The notes under the pieces were generated by a model, which was not told the DNA's origin, did not search any database, and saw nothing but the letters and a program-made list of their open reading frames with translations. Position numbers and translations under genes: made by a program. From Coffea arabica (taxonomy: Eukaryota; Streptophyta; Magnoliopsida; Gentianales; Rubiaceae): a stretch of 64,000 nt of DNA. This document shows, piece by piece, positions 1 through 11,789 of the stretch (position 1 is the stretch's first letter; every line of letters begins with the position of its first letter). Where the stretch lies: positions 12,294,001 through 12,358,000 of the forward strand of contig NC_092312.1 of the NCBI RefSeq assembly GCF_036785885.1, written 5' to 3'.

Positions 1-1622
1 TTATTTACACTCTATTTTTGTTATTCACACTTCAATAATCATTTTGATCATATAATTTTCAGTAATTAGACTATATGATAAAACAAATGATGGAATTGCA
101 AATAATAAAAAATTAAGTGCAAATAACATTTTCTTAAGTAAGAAGTGGCTCCCATGCCTTTCTAATTTAAAAAAGTAGTGGGGCCGCCTATATAGAAATT
201 TGGTTTGAAGTTTATTAGTGGGAGGGTAAATAAAAAGAAAACATTGCCAAACTTAGTAAAAGTAAAAAAGTAAATGATAATATTTTATCTTTAAACTTAG
301 TAATCCTAAGTAAAAGGGCAAAATTAAATAGAAAACAAAAAGGAAATAATGTCATGGACTTAAAAAATCAATAATGGTACCATTCATGAAATCCAAATTA
401 TGAAATCACTAAATAAAAAACAAAGTACTTTTAGCCTTTTAATGTCGAAATTTTTTTAAAATATTCATTTTTGATTAAAAAATTATGATAATAACAACAC
501 CAATTCTACCAAAAATTTTTAAAAAAATAATATTATAGTTTAAGAGAAAGATATAGAACATTCAACCATAAAATGCTACTTAATTTGTATATATCTGGCC
601 CAAATTTGACATTAGATTTGAATAAGAGTGCAAAACTCAAACACTAAAGATAACTTTTGGTATCATTAATTATTTTATGTATTCTTATTGCTCTCTTCAT
701 ATGTAAATATGTATTTGCCATGTTAAAATATAAATATATATATATATATATATTGATTGCAGTACTTGAGAATATTATAGATATTATCAGTTTTTCATTT
801 TCATTTTAAATACTAATAATTGCAACCATTGCAATTAATTTTTAATTTTATATTTGCATTATGATAGGTAAAGTTAAATATATTGGGTCGCAGAGATATG
901 AATTTAAAAGTTAGGTATAGGGGGAGGAGCGAGGGAAGAAAATGGTGAGGTGTTGAAAAGTAGCAGGAAAGGTTGAAGAACAAATATGGGTTACAAGAAT
1001 GGGCAAAAAAGGGAGAGAAGAAGAAAGGGGATTGCAGGAATATGACAGAGATGACAAAAAAAAAAAATAATAGAGAGGGTGGTACCATGATAGAAGATAT
1101 GAAAGTCGTAGAAGGCATCTGATGACTAACTGGCGAATAAAAGAAGAGGGAAATGATGAATTTTTAATAATTTTGAAAACTCTAAAAGCACATATTACGG
1201 AGAATTTTTTTTTTAAAAAAATATACGTTAAAGTTTATGAAAAATGCTAATCTAAATGCAATCAATAATTTTAGGGGTACAAGATAGGAGAAAGATTTTT
1301 TTTTCTAAAAATGAAAGAAAATAAATTGGTTATAATTTATTTTTTTATATTATAAGTTTTGATATATGGGTATAATATAATATATTTTGTCGGATATTGG
1401 TAAATTGACTTTTTTTTAGAAAACTCTTCTCACCTTACCACCCAACCTAACCCTCTCATTAAATGCGTTAACAATTCTTTTATCATGTAAATCATTATAT
1501 ATTAATTTTTTTCCCAAGATATTAAGCATACACTTCTTTAAAATTTTTAGTCTATATATATTTATTATTTTGTACCACAATATATAAAATATTATTTTGA
1601 TTTGAAATACAACCCGTACTAG
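1..1622 (+). mobile_element. Helitron-like non-autonomous element, copy A (5' end outside window)
   Basis: From base 1 this stretch matches 2321-3652 almost collinearly, with shared landmarks such as a conserved block at the start and a poly-T block near 1290 and 3290. It ends in CTAG at 1619-1622 followed by T, as expected for a Helitron 3' end inserted between A and T. The hairpin expected before CTAG is reduced to CCCG here. Relative to copy B it carries about 250 extra bases around 780-1010. No transposase or helicase coding is visible. Classification rests on the terminal bases and the second copy. Confidence 0.5.
733..753. repeat. (TA)n microsatellite
   Basis: An uninterrupted TA run lies inside Helitron-like copy A. 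The matching position in copy B (near 3011) is much shorter, so the two copies differ in repeat number here. Confidence 0.8.
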
Positions 1623-1966
1623 TATATTTAAAGGTTAAACTTCTTTCTTTTAGACTTTGTAACCGGCAAGATAGAGGGGAAGGGTTGGGTTGGATGGTAA
1701 AAAAAGAAAAATTATGAGTAGGAGATTATGAATTCAAAATTAAACTTGTGTTTCACCAAAAAAAAAAAAAACCAAAAAGCAAAAAGGGTCTGATATCATC
1801 AAGGAACCAATTCTCGTGTTTCACTTTACACTTATGTTCAAGTCACTTTAGAAAATTCATCCAACTAATTGTGTCTATATAGTTCAATCATAGTAGTATT
1901 TATTAAGGTTATTTGGAAATTAAACTTGCTTTTTGTCGATATCAAAATCTAATAGTAGTTTAGTTA
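1623..1966. other. Spacer between the two Helitron-like copies
   Basis: AT-rich sequence with an A13 run near 1760. I see no coding or structural signal. It is the only sequence between the two same-direction copies. Confidence 0.4.
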
Positions 1967-3652
1967 TCTATATCTATATAAATTTGAAAAGGGATTTTTA
2001 GCAACAAACCTCCATGCATCTTCCCACTATCAATTTCATTTTTCTAGCATTTCACATTTAATTTAATTTATAAAATATATTCCTCTCAACTTCCACATCT
2101 ACTTTTCACATTTGAAATTGTTTGTTACTTTTTAAAATAATTTCATTTCAAATTGTTGGTTAATGTACATGTTATCTTATTTGAACTTCAACCCATCACT
2201 TTTCCGATTGTCTTGCGTTATTTATGATTCTATAACAATTAAAACTTCTATAAGACTATAAGAAGAGATAACAAATATAACATCCTTTCATACTTTCTTA
2301 TTAATTTAAATAAGTAAGATTATTTACACTCCAGTTTTGTTATTCACACTTCAATAATCATTTTGATCATATAATTTTCATTAATTAGACTATATGATAA
2401 AATAAATAGTGGAATTGCAAATAATAAAAAATGAAGTGCAAATAGCATTTTCTTAAGTAAGTAGTGGCTCCACTTATATAGGAGTTTGGTTTGAAATTTA
2501 TTAGTGAGAGGGTAAATAAAAAGAAAACATTGCCAAACTTAGTAAAAGTAAAAAAGTAAATGATAATATTTTATCTTTTAACTTAGTAATCCTAAGTAAA
2601 AGGCTAAAATTAAATAAAAAATAAAAAGGAAATAATGTCGTGGATTTAAAAAATCAAGAATAGTACCATTCATGAAATCCAAATTATGAAATCACTAAAT
2701 AAAAAACAAAGTACTACTAGCCTTTTAATGTGGATTTTTTTTAAATATTCATTTTTGATAAAAAAAATAATGATAATAACAACACCAATTCTACCAAAAT
2801 TTTTTTAAAAAGTAACATCATAGTTTAAGAGAGAGATATAGAACATTCAACCCTAAAATACTACTTAATTTGTATACGTCTAGCCCAAATTTGACATTAG
2901 ACTTGAATAAGAGTACAAAACCCAAACACTAAGGATAACTTTTGGTATTATTAATTATTTTATGTATTCTTATTGCTGTCTTCATATGTAAATATGTATT
3001 TGCTATGCTAAATATATATATATTGATTGTAATACTTGAGGAGAGAGAAGAATGGGGGAATGTAGGGATATGACAGAGATAATAAAAAAATAATAATAAC
3101 AGAAAGAGTGGTACCATGATAGAAGATATGAAAGTCGTAGGAGGCATCTGATGATTAGCTGGCATATAAGAGAAGAGGGAAATGATGGTGATTTTTAATT
3201 ATGAAGATTTTTTTTAAAATATACATTAAAATTTATGAGAAATGATAATCTAAATGCAGTCAACAATTTTAGGGGCACAAGATAGAAGAAAGATTTTTTT
3301 TTTCTAAAAATGGAAGAAAATAAATTGGCTATAATTTATTTTTTTATATTATAAGTTTTGATATATGTATATAACATAATATGTTTTGTCGGATATTGAT
3401 AAATTGACTTTTTTTTAGAAAACTCTTCTTACCTTACCACCCAACCTAACCCTCTCATTAAATGCATTAACAATTCTTTTATCATGTAAATCATTATAGA
3501 TTAATTTTTTTTTTCAAAATATTAAGCATACACTTCTTTAAAATTTTTAGTATATATATATATATATTATTCTATACCACAATATATAAATATATATAAT
3601 ATTATTTTCATTTGAAATATAATTCCGTCTATAGCAAGGGTCAAAATACTAG
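1967..3652 (+). mobile_element. Helitron-like non-autonomous element, copy B (complete)
   Basis: The proposed 5' end is TCTATATCTATATAAA at 1967, preceded by A. The 3' end is CTAG at 3649-3652, followed by T. A degenerate stem (CCGTCTATAGCAAGGG, 3624-3639) sits about 10 bases before the end, as in plant Helitrons. No RepHel protein is encoded, so it would depend on an autonomous partner. Bases 2321-3652 match copy A; the part before 2321 corresponds to the part of copy A outside the window. The 5' end is less certain than the 3' end. Confidence 0.5.
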
Positions 3653-4070
3653 TATAACAAGTTTGTGAAACTTGAATGGGTCTTTTGGGAGTTGAGTTGA
3701 CGACAGAAAAGAAAAGAAGAGAAATATTAGTTACCAGAGAAAATAAAAGATGAGAAAAAAAGTGAAGGTACTTTAATATTATTTGGGAGTTTATGAAAGA
3801 AATGAGATGATTTTGGATATAGATGTTATTAAAATTTTAGTTCATAAGTCATTCAAGGATAAAGTTGGTATTTTAAAAAATTATACAAAATTTTCTCTCA
3901 ACTTTCCATCCAAATTCGGCCATAAATGGGCGGAAAACATTTTGGCTTTAGAAGGAAAACGAAATCTGTCCAACCCTTTTGTCTTCACGGTTTCTCCCAA
4001 ACGACAGAAATTAAAAAGTATCCGTCCAAAACGACAGAAGATCACACTAGTGGTCTTGTTTTGAAAACAA
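3653..4070. other. Unassigned intergenic sequence
   Basis: AT-rich, with short open frames on both strands (for example 3783-4064 +) that lack recognisable composition or domains. I see no supported gene. Confidence 0.3.
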
Positions 4071-4071
4071 A

Positions 4072-4195
4072 GCAAAAATTGATGCTGAACACATTTTTCA
4101 ATTATTTTTTATCTCATATATATATCAAATTATTACATTAATTTTTTTATAAAAAATTCAGAAAATGCAATCCAAACATGGACCCTTCTTTTAGC
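4072..4195 (+). repeat. Short dispersed repeat (MITE-like), copy 1 of 3
   Basis: Contains the block ACATTTTTCAATTATTTTTT followed by TATCTCATATAT, a TTATAAAAAA stretch and ATGCAATCCAAAC. The same order of blocks recurs at 49808-49925 (same strand) and at 42246-42365 (opposite strand). No coding capacity. Confidence 0.5.
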
Positions 4196-4344
4196 CACAA
4201 CCTTGACTAGTTCCGCTTATTTAGATAATAGGATGGTATTATTCTCAAGAAACCCAAAGAATGTGAAGGAGAAATCACAAGAGAATTTGGTGATTCTTCC
4301 GCTGTTCGAGGAAAAAAATAGAGAGAATCGCTTTTTATGATCTT

Positions 4345-4800
4345 GTACTGCGTTTTTTTTTAAGGAAAAAAAAAAGATTTTTATTGATGATAAGCACTAA
4401 GCAATGACAACTACACACAAGGGAACAACTGACTGTTCACAGACCATCCAAAAATCTAGCACAACTGATCCAGTGAGGGCCCTGTCGTAGTGCCAATCCA
4501 CAATTCTCCTTGCATCCTGGAATTTTTGTCCCTAGTTCTGACCACATTCTACACCATATCAATGATGGAATTCATAATCCCAGTAGCAGTTGTATATTTA
4601 GCTTGAAAAACCTCACAGCATTCCTAGCACTCCACAGTTTATAGACTGTAATTGCAAAGGTTACCCTTTTAAACTGATGCCTAAATGAGTTGGATGCCCA
4701 AGTTATCTCTTCCTCCCACTTTCCCAAGCTTCTGGAAACTAAGCACATATCCAAACAGCTTTCAAAGGAAAATGAAGAATGGCAGACGCTCAACAGAGTT
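4345..4800 (-). mobile_element. LINE (non-LTR retrotransposon) 3' fragment
   Basis: The minus-strand frame 4793-4572 reads like the zinc-binding region after the reverse transcriptase of plant LINEs. It contains WEEEITWAS and then TVYKLWSARNAVRFF, matching the usual 'W-x-x-I-x-W ... W-x-x-R-N-x-R-x-F' pattern. The frame then breaks, and A/T-rich runs near 4345-4375 fit a decayed 3' tail on the minus strand. Only the 3' few hundred bases remain. It is dead and lies just downstream of the gene at 5108-5575. Confidence 0.6.
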
Positions 4801-5107
4801 TAACAAATTTTCCTGCTGAATTTTCCAAAGGAAATACTTCCATTCAACTAAAGTAGATGATTGGCAAAAAATTGATCAAGTAATTGCAATTTCTTCGTTC
4901 CATAATACTATCTAGGGATTAACATAACAACTGCAAGTGACAGCACAAGCAAAGCCAGATGTTGCTGCTTGATAACAATTCCCAATTTCAAGTCCTGCTC
5001 AATATAGATTAGCGACAATAAAAGTCAAAATACACAATAACACCCAAAGGTACGTTGTTGGTCTCACAATATCCACAAATGATGATGATGATAAAACAGA
5101 AATTTAC
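4801..5107. other. Probable 3' flank or UTR of the 5108-5575 gene
   Basis: No coding signal on either strand. A GATGATGATGATAA run lies near 5080. Part of this may be 3' UTR of the minus-strand gene to the right. Confidence 0.35.
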
Positions 5108-5575
5108 CTACAAAGTGTGCTCTGGTACAGGATCCCAGAACAGAAGGGCAAACAACAATAGATTTGGTACAAGAATTGGAATCAAGGGATGAACATTGCT
5201 CCCAAGTCGTTTCCTTCTCAATCTTTTCCTCACATATTCTCTCTTCTCAGCATCACCCCACTGAGCTTCCTCCACTCCTTTAGCAAGGATGATCGGTGGG
5301 GGCAGCTGAAACGGGCATTTGGACCTCCAAGAAGTCCGGGGAAGACCCAATCTGGAGACCTTGTTGAGGAAAAGAGAGATAGCCCATTTGAGATGCAGAG
5401 ATGGGAAAGTGGAGGAGGGTTTGGTGCACAGAATTGGCGGGTAGTCCCAGTGGATGTAGCAGGGAACTTGGGTGGCTATGAAGAATTGAGAATGGAGGGG
5501 TGGTGTGGTTGTGGGGTCGGTTATGATATGGGTCAAAGCATGGATTCTTTGTTCCCATGTCGTGTCTTCTTCCAT
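5108..5575 (-). CDS. Small conserved plant protein of unknown function (155 aa, intronless)
   Basis: A single open frame of 155 residues starting MEEDTTWEQRIHALTHI. The body is rich in W, P and aromatic residues (HWDYPPILC, TSWRSKCPFQLPPP). A strongly basic patch (KREYVRKRLRRKRLG, about residues 111-125) is followed by a hydrophobic stretch (ILVPNLLLFALLFW, about 134-147) that could anchor or bury the C-terminus. This ordered composition, and a general resemblance to unannotated single-exon plant proteins, favours this strand over the overlapping plus-strand frame 5189-5641. No catalytic motif or named domain is visible. The start is the first ATG of the frame. I do not assign a function. Confidence 0.65.
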   Translation of the reverse strand: MEEDTTWEQRIHALTHIITDPTTTPPLHSQFFIATQVPCYIHWDYPPILCTKPSSTFPSLHLKWAISLFLNKVSRLGLPRTSWRSKCPFQLPPPIILAKGVEEAQWGDAEKREYVRKRLRRKRLGSNVHPLIPILVPNLLLFALLFWDPVPEHTL

Positions 5576-6201
5576 TTTCTTGGCATCATTGGGGTCCTCT
5601 CTGCGTTTGTTTGCTGGATCGTTTCTATCATCTGTTACTGATAGGCCTAGAAGAAGAAGACAGCAAATTAAAGGATTGAAGGGAGGGGAAAAACAGAAAA
5701 AAGAAAAATAAGAAAGATTGAGCGAGAGATGGATTCAGTGAAATTGCATACAAGGGTCTGAAAAATCAGAGTATCCATAATTTCTTCCCCCAATTCTTTG
5801 GATCTTCCTTTCTGGTTCAAGTGCAAAACGTCGCAAGGATGGAGTTAATCGTGCGAATCCATTTGTGCGAAGGATAAAAAGGCGAACAGAAGAGATGTTA
5901 CTTGATATGATTGATAACTAGGATTAGACCAAACATATATTCTACTTTTTTTTTTTAAAAATTTTTTTTAATCCTCTCACCCCCCCCTCCTTACGTCGTT
6001 CTCATTTTTAATTGTGACAGAATTTGAATTCTGAGGCAAAAAATGATAATAATTAAAAACAAAATAGGCACGGTGGCCTTTTGTCAGCTCTTTCCTTCAT
6101 TTATATGCGTATGTTCTCGTCATATCCCCAATCCTTGGCCCCAAAAATCCCTATTCATGCCCACATTTCCTCGTTCCTTGATTTTACAAAAGCAAAAATC
6201 T
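5576..6201. other. Intergenic region between two minus-strand genes
   Basis: Should contain the 5' leader and promoter of the 5108-5575 gene and the 3' UTR of the coiled-coil gene. T- and C-rich homopolymers lie at 5945-5990. No additional gene seen. Confidence 0.4.
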
Positions 6202-9200
6202 TTAATCTCCACGCGACATTAAAGTAAATGATAGCAGAAACAAGACAATGGCCACAAAAACCAGAATAACATTTGACACTTCCACATTTCTTCCAAGTGG
6301 ATCTTTGACTCTGATGCCTAACGAATGAAAAACTTCGCAGACATACCAAATCTAAGAAGTCACTTTGTTAAACATTAGTGGAATTGACTTGATGCACCCC
6401 TGAAAAGAGGGTGGCATTACAGCGAGGAAACATATCCATTTAGCTGATGCACAGAAAGGGAAGTTATAATCGTTCCAACTCTTATGTTGATGCAGTAGCT
6501 ACCACAACCCTTTCTGTCTGCAACTGTATCAGGAGAATTAAACTTTCTTGAGTAAGGATTTTGATGAAGAGCGTGCCAGCTCCCTTCAAGACTGAAGAGC
6601 ATGCCAACTTGTGTTCAATAGAAGAGATTCATCCCAACTTATATAAAACGTGATGAAAATAACATGCAGATGCTTAATATTGGAAAGGTGACCAATGCTG
6701 AAGCCTGCATTGTTTCAGATGAGTAGATTAACAAATTACATGTCTACAACGCACCGTCAAACTTGAAAACATAGAAGCAAAATGAACTACCAGAAAAAAC
6801 ACCACTTCGTCGTTAGCAAGAACTGCAGTAAACTCATTCCTCAACATTGACTGCTTGATACAACCTTGCAACTAAATAATACACGTGTTAAGATCATCCA
6901 AAAATCCCTCCCAGTCAGTCTACTGCAAGAAATTAAGCCATTAGTCTGTCCAAAATGCGCCACTGTTCGTGTATAGCAAGTGGACATGAAAAGAGTACAA
7001 GCAGAAAATCAGCTTGAGAACCAGCCAAATCACTTGATTTCAAGCCACTTACATCAATCAAAGAGAATAAATGAAATCTTGTGAGGAAATGTCGATTGTA
7101 ATGGTTTTTAACACAATTCATTTTGATAGTACTCCAAGTCCAAGTCACAGCAAGTTCACCACGTATACTTGAGCAAGAAAGCAGGCTTTGTACAAAACAG
7201 GATCAAAAGAAAAATAATTTACGATGAGTGATATCAAGAGAGCAAAAACTGTGTCTCAAGGTGCCAAACCATCCATTACTATCAGTAGCCGAATACTAAG
7301 AGGCAAAACAAAAGCAAAGATCCAACATTATTGGCCTGACTTGCAAGTTCGCAGGAAAAGAATTTTCTTTATGGTTGATTGATACTTCATTGGTAACCAC
7401 CATCCAAAATCAGATCTAAAAAGAAAGGGAAAAGAAAAAAAAACCAGATAGCAGGGGGGGGGGGGGGGGAGGGGGGAGATCAGCAATCAGTATATGAAAC
7501 ACGAGACGGAAAAATAGAGGAAGAACTAGTTTCTTAGAAAATGCAAAGTGACAAATTATCTCATAAAAATTATAATTCTTCATTAATTTGAAAATTACTT
7601 AAAAGTTTTACCTCAAAAAATCTATAGGGAAGAAGGGGGCAGAGCATACCCAGTGATGGTAATATTCTACTGTTGAAAAGGTTCTCCGCAGATGATGTGG
7701 AGCCCTCTCCAAAACGGACCTTCCTGTGGCTATATATGGGTCTAGAATCCCCTTGAGCATTTCAAGGCGTTCAGCAAATAAACTTCTCACAAACTACAAC
7801 AGTAAAGGTCATTAGGTTCTTGTATTGTTCAAAGTATGCAAGAAAATCATGAATAAGAGATCTTGCCAACATTCACTGGTTTGATAGTACATTATTCACT
7901 AGTAATAAATCAGAGCAAGGTGTAAAATATAGAATCGCAACCTTCACAAATGGACATCTTGCGGTCCTCAGCTGCCTTCTAACCTTCAATGCCCTCACCT
8001 GAATATAAAAGTTTGAAACAAGTCAAATATGAGTTGAGTAATTTGTCAACATTGGTACAAAACTTGAACTGCAGTGAGAGACACCTGTGTCATTTGAACA
8101 GCTTGTTCAAGTTGCTGAATTTGAATCCACTGTTCAGATACAATATCAGCCATCTGTACGCACAAAAGAAAAAGTTGAGAGTTAGTTATTTACACTTCTG
8201 ATTAAATGAAACTGATGCTGAGCAACATAAACATTATCATCAAATACAAAACATGGGATAATCCAAGTTCGGAACTACATTTTTTCTCATAGTTAGATGT
8301 TGTTCCCTTTTCACTCTAATATTTCAACAAACAATCCTCTAAGAACTGGCATATCCTTTAGATGATACCACCATATAAGTCATAGCTGATAATGCCACAC
8401 TCCACTAAAACATGCAAGAAACAAAACTTTAACAAACAGAAAAGGACCAGCTGCATACTCCACAGATATCTCAATAAGAAGACGAAATTTTTTTTCAGTA
8501 TGAATACAACCAAAACAAATGATTACTCATCATTCTTCCTCTCAAGAAAGACATGAAAATACCAGCAACCAAAGACAAACCATGTACAACTTTTTCATTT
8601 TACTGCTGTAGTCAATTCCATCTAATCTCTTTGAAGGATGTTGTTACATTTCCACAGGGAAAATTAAAGACAAAAGTTTTAAAGTTTAATTTAGTTAATA
8701 AGACATATCTTTTTCCCCTAACAGACCAGAGAGATAGCTATCAGTAATGAGCATCAGATCTATGAATAAAAGTTCTCTGCCACAATCAGGCTTTACTTGA
8801 TATTCATATCGAGCAACTTCTCTACTACTACTTTCTTTCTCTTACCTTATAGATCCTAAACTTCTACACCTAATAACGAGCCACCACAACTAGAGAGGAG
8901 GCCCTTCGTGTTATTACAAACTTACAACAAAATGAATTTTATGGTGCCAAAAAAGAACAGTTTGAGAAGGAAAGATACAGAGTATGTATGCTGACTATAA
9001 ATACATTATTTTCAGATGGAACTCAGAAGTAATATTTTTTACGCCAGATGTTTTCTGTCTTCTAGACAATAAACATAACAAACTCACAAGTTTTGAAGAA
9101 AATAGGCATTATTTAGGTAATTCCTAGAGTAGTTCCCACAGTAAATCTTCAGTAAGTAACTAGATCATCAATGACATTACATACCACTGACCTTTTCCGC

Positions 9201-10599
9201 TTTTGATGTAACTGCATTTAATCTCTTTTCAGCATCATGTACTCTATGCTCAAGCGTGTGGATCTCAAAATTGTTTCTCCTTGAGACAGACCAAAGAAGT
9301 TTAAGCTGGAAAATCACCAATTCTACTCTTTATACATGTTCAACAATTGAACAAATTACTTATTTGGAAAACATAAGTGGATTTAAAATTCCATGCCTCT
9401 CCTTCAAGAGCAGAAAGCTTTTCCTTTGCATGTGAGGAAACATCCTGCAATCAAATCAGATATCTAATCATGTATTTATCATCATCTTTCAGCAAGTACT
9501 TTTCCCATTTTATTCAACGTTTCATTTAAAAGGGTAAGAAAAGTTTCTATTTTCTTCTGCCACAAATCATTATCTCAGTCTTGACAATCATGTGCAGTTT
9601 AACAACGTACAATGACTAGATGCATATTAACCACATCAACATCGTACTACCAAATGGATGAACAGCTAACAAGAACTATGCTCAGAACAAGAAAATTAAC
9701 CTGTAAAAAACAACGGAAAATGTGCAGGCAGAAAAAAGAGACCATAGTTGCTGTCAACTACCTCATCATTCCCTATGACAGGTCTCTCCCTCAAACACAA
9801 ATTTCTGCCCCGGGGGGGGGGGGGGGGAAGTGTTGTTCCATATAAAGAACTAAATGATTTTTGTCTGAGACCAACTAATTTGTTGATTACTAGCAAAAAC
9901 ACACTTGTCCGTTCAAAAAACACCGAGTGCAGCAACTTGTCAAGCTTGTAATAGAGGACCAACCTCAAAGCTTTTTAAAGCAGTCTTTAGAAGATCTATC
10001 TCAAGGTTCAAGTCCTCAATTTTCTTCTCACATTCTCTGGCATGTAGACCTTTAGCATTCAAATCCTGGGAGCTTTTCACAAGTGCAGACTCTGCATTGA
10101 TACTACCACATTGTCAAGATTCTCTTTGTCCAATGAATGCGTCGCTGTCAGTCAATAAGAGTACTAGTACTAGAGACAAAATGCAAAAATCTATCCCATC
10201 CACATAATAATCTTATTTATCATGTTCCTCCTGACAGAAACAATGGTTAAAATTGTTCGAGCCACATATTTCAGAAGAAAGGAGAGAAATTCACAGGATT
10301 AAAATCTTATTAACACATCCTAAGATTGGTTCATTTAGCAAATACATAAAATCTAAAATGACTAAATTCAAATTCTTCGGAATACCGTCTGGTGATGAAT
10401 AGAGTTTAAAGAAGTGACCTAATTGAGCGAGCTTAAACTGGGCTTCCTTGACTTCGCAGAATAGAGAGTCGCATGTCGTCGGCGAGTCTCCGGACAAAGC
10501 AGTCCGAGTGCTGACTTGAGAAGTCAAAGCCGTCGTTGATTCGAGGAATGAGACAAGAGGCGTGAACGTAGCCACAAACAAAGCTAAGAGAATCGACAT
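6202..10599 (-). CDS. Coiled-coil membrane protein with N-terminal signal peptide (multi-exon, uncharacterised)
   Basis: Nine exons join in phase (about 316 aa): 10419-10599, 9964-10091, 9397-9444, 9192-9305, 8085-8153, 7942-7998, 7650-7793, 6791-6850, 6202-6351. Residues 1-25 (MSILLALFVATFTPLVSFL...) look like a signal peptide. The next ~130 residues are heptad-rich coiled coil (ECEKKIEDLNLEIDLLKTAL; FEIHTLEHRVHDAEKRLNAV; WIQIQQLEQAVQMTQ). A basic segment (VRALKVRRQLRTARCPF) follows, and the protein ends in a hydrophobic helix (SNVILVFVAIVLFLLSF) just before the stop. This suggests a secretory-pathway protein with a C-terminal anchor. The exon 3 donor would be GC rather than GT. The last two exons are the least certain. 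I recognise a resemblance to uncharacterised plant coiled-coil proteins but no function. Confidence 0.6.
7457..7477. repeat. Poly-G tract in an intron
   Basis: A run of 14 or more G, interrupted by A and followed by more G, lies between the 6791-6850 and 7650-7793 exons of the coiled-coil gene. In the transcript it is a C-rich tract. Confidence 0.8.
9813..9828. repeat. Poly-G tract in an intron
   Basis: A CCCC followed by about 16 G lies in the intron between exons 2 and 3 of the coiled-coil gene. The C4/G16 junction can pair on itself. Confidence 0.75.
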
Positions 10600-11789
10600 T
10601 CCAATCCTACTACCGCTTTCAGCTTTTGCTCTTTAGAAGTTTGAGTCGTACGAGGAAAGATTTGATCGTCACTTGTCAGATGACCCCTCCCTAACTAAAC
10701 TAACTACTACTTTCAACCGTTACAACGAGTCGGGTTATTTAGAGATAAAATATGAAAGAAAAGAACAAAATTTACGAAGCTAAGCCGAAGCGTATTAAAA
10801 TATATCTGGGAGCATAATTCCATTTTTAGCATTTCTCTTTAAATATTGGACATCTTGTTGATCTTCAAATGCACAAAATTCACGCTAATTCCCCCTTCTT
10901 CTTCTTCTTCATTTTTTTTTGGGCACCTTGTTTTGGTAAATATGAAAGCTACTGTTTCTTTTCTTTAACAGTTTTAGAGGAAAATTCATTTCTTCATTTA
11001 TATCTGCTTTTATTCCCCCTTTCTTTTTCATTTGAAACCCTGGCAGAGTTAGAACGTTGTTAGAAATTTATAAACTTCCTTTCCCCATTGAAATTGTACA
11101 TTTTCAGGTCCAAGGTCAATAAGAATGGGAAGAAAATTAGCAACTATAAACAATTCTGCAGAAACAATAAAGTAGCAAACCCACTCAAATCTATAGATAT
11201 CCATCTGCCTATTAGTAAACCTGGAGGTCCTTGACAAGGCTATTGCGAAACTGCATTGAGTTGGTGTTTGCTACTATCTAGTACCTGCCAAAGTTAAGGA
11301 GCTCGAGGCCTTACCCCCATCTGTTACCCAGGCTAACCGAGACCTTGCTCAATCAGGGGGCCGTCTTTTGACATTATCATCTATTGGGGTTCCATGGATA
11401 GTATCATAAAATCTATTAAGACAAAATGAGAGATAAAAGTTGCATCCCACATCATGGACGAAACCATTTATTGCAGCTTCTAACTTCAGCGATGAATTTA
11501 TCTTGATGTAAGAGAGGGCGCACTTTATTGCATTTCTGATGCTGATGCAACCATTTCTGCAGCTTCTACCAGGGAATGAATAAATTTCCAGTGTCTAAAG
11601 CAACAGAGAAGAAGCATTGCGGTGATGTGATCACACACCCTTGCCACTGATTGTACTTTAGAGAGCATAGATCATGACAGGAAAGACAAGGTAGTACTTT
11701 GCCCATGCAAACAGGCTGCTTCTGCCTATCAATTCAGGACGGCTCTCTAGATACATTATTGCTGCTATTGGAACTCTCAATGTTTTGCA
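10600..11789. other. Intergenic region: promoter of coiled-coil gene and 3' flank of phosphorylase
   Basis: The right part is the 3' flank of the phosphorylase gene. The left part should hold the coiled-coil gene promoter. Bases 11281-11400 read on the plus strand as a short coding-like stretch (VPAKVKELEALPPSVTQ...), which then meets stops. It may be a decayed gene or retrotransposon fragment that I cannot name. Confidence 0.35.

Noticed and set aside
813-3165. Similar minus-strand open frames in both Helitron-like copies (813-1118, 2929-3165)
   Set aside because: Shared because the DNA is duplicated. They are F/L/S-rich without domains and differ by large indels.
5189-5641. 150-residue plus-strand open frame
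   Set aside because: Overlaps the minus-strand 155-residue frame, which has the more protein-like composition; the two cannot both be favoured by eye.
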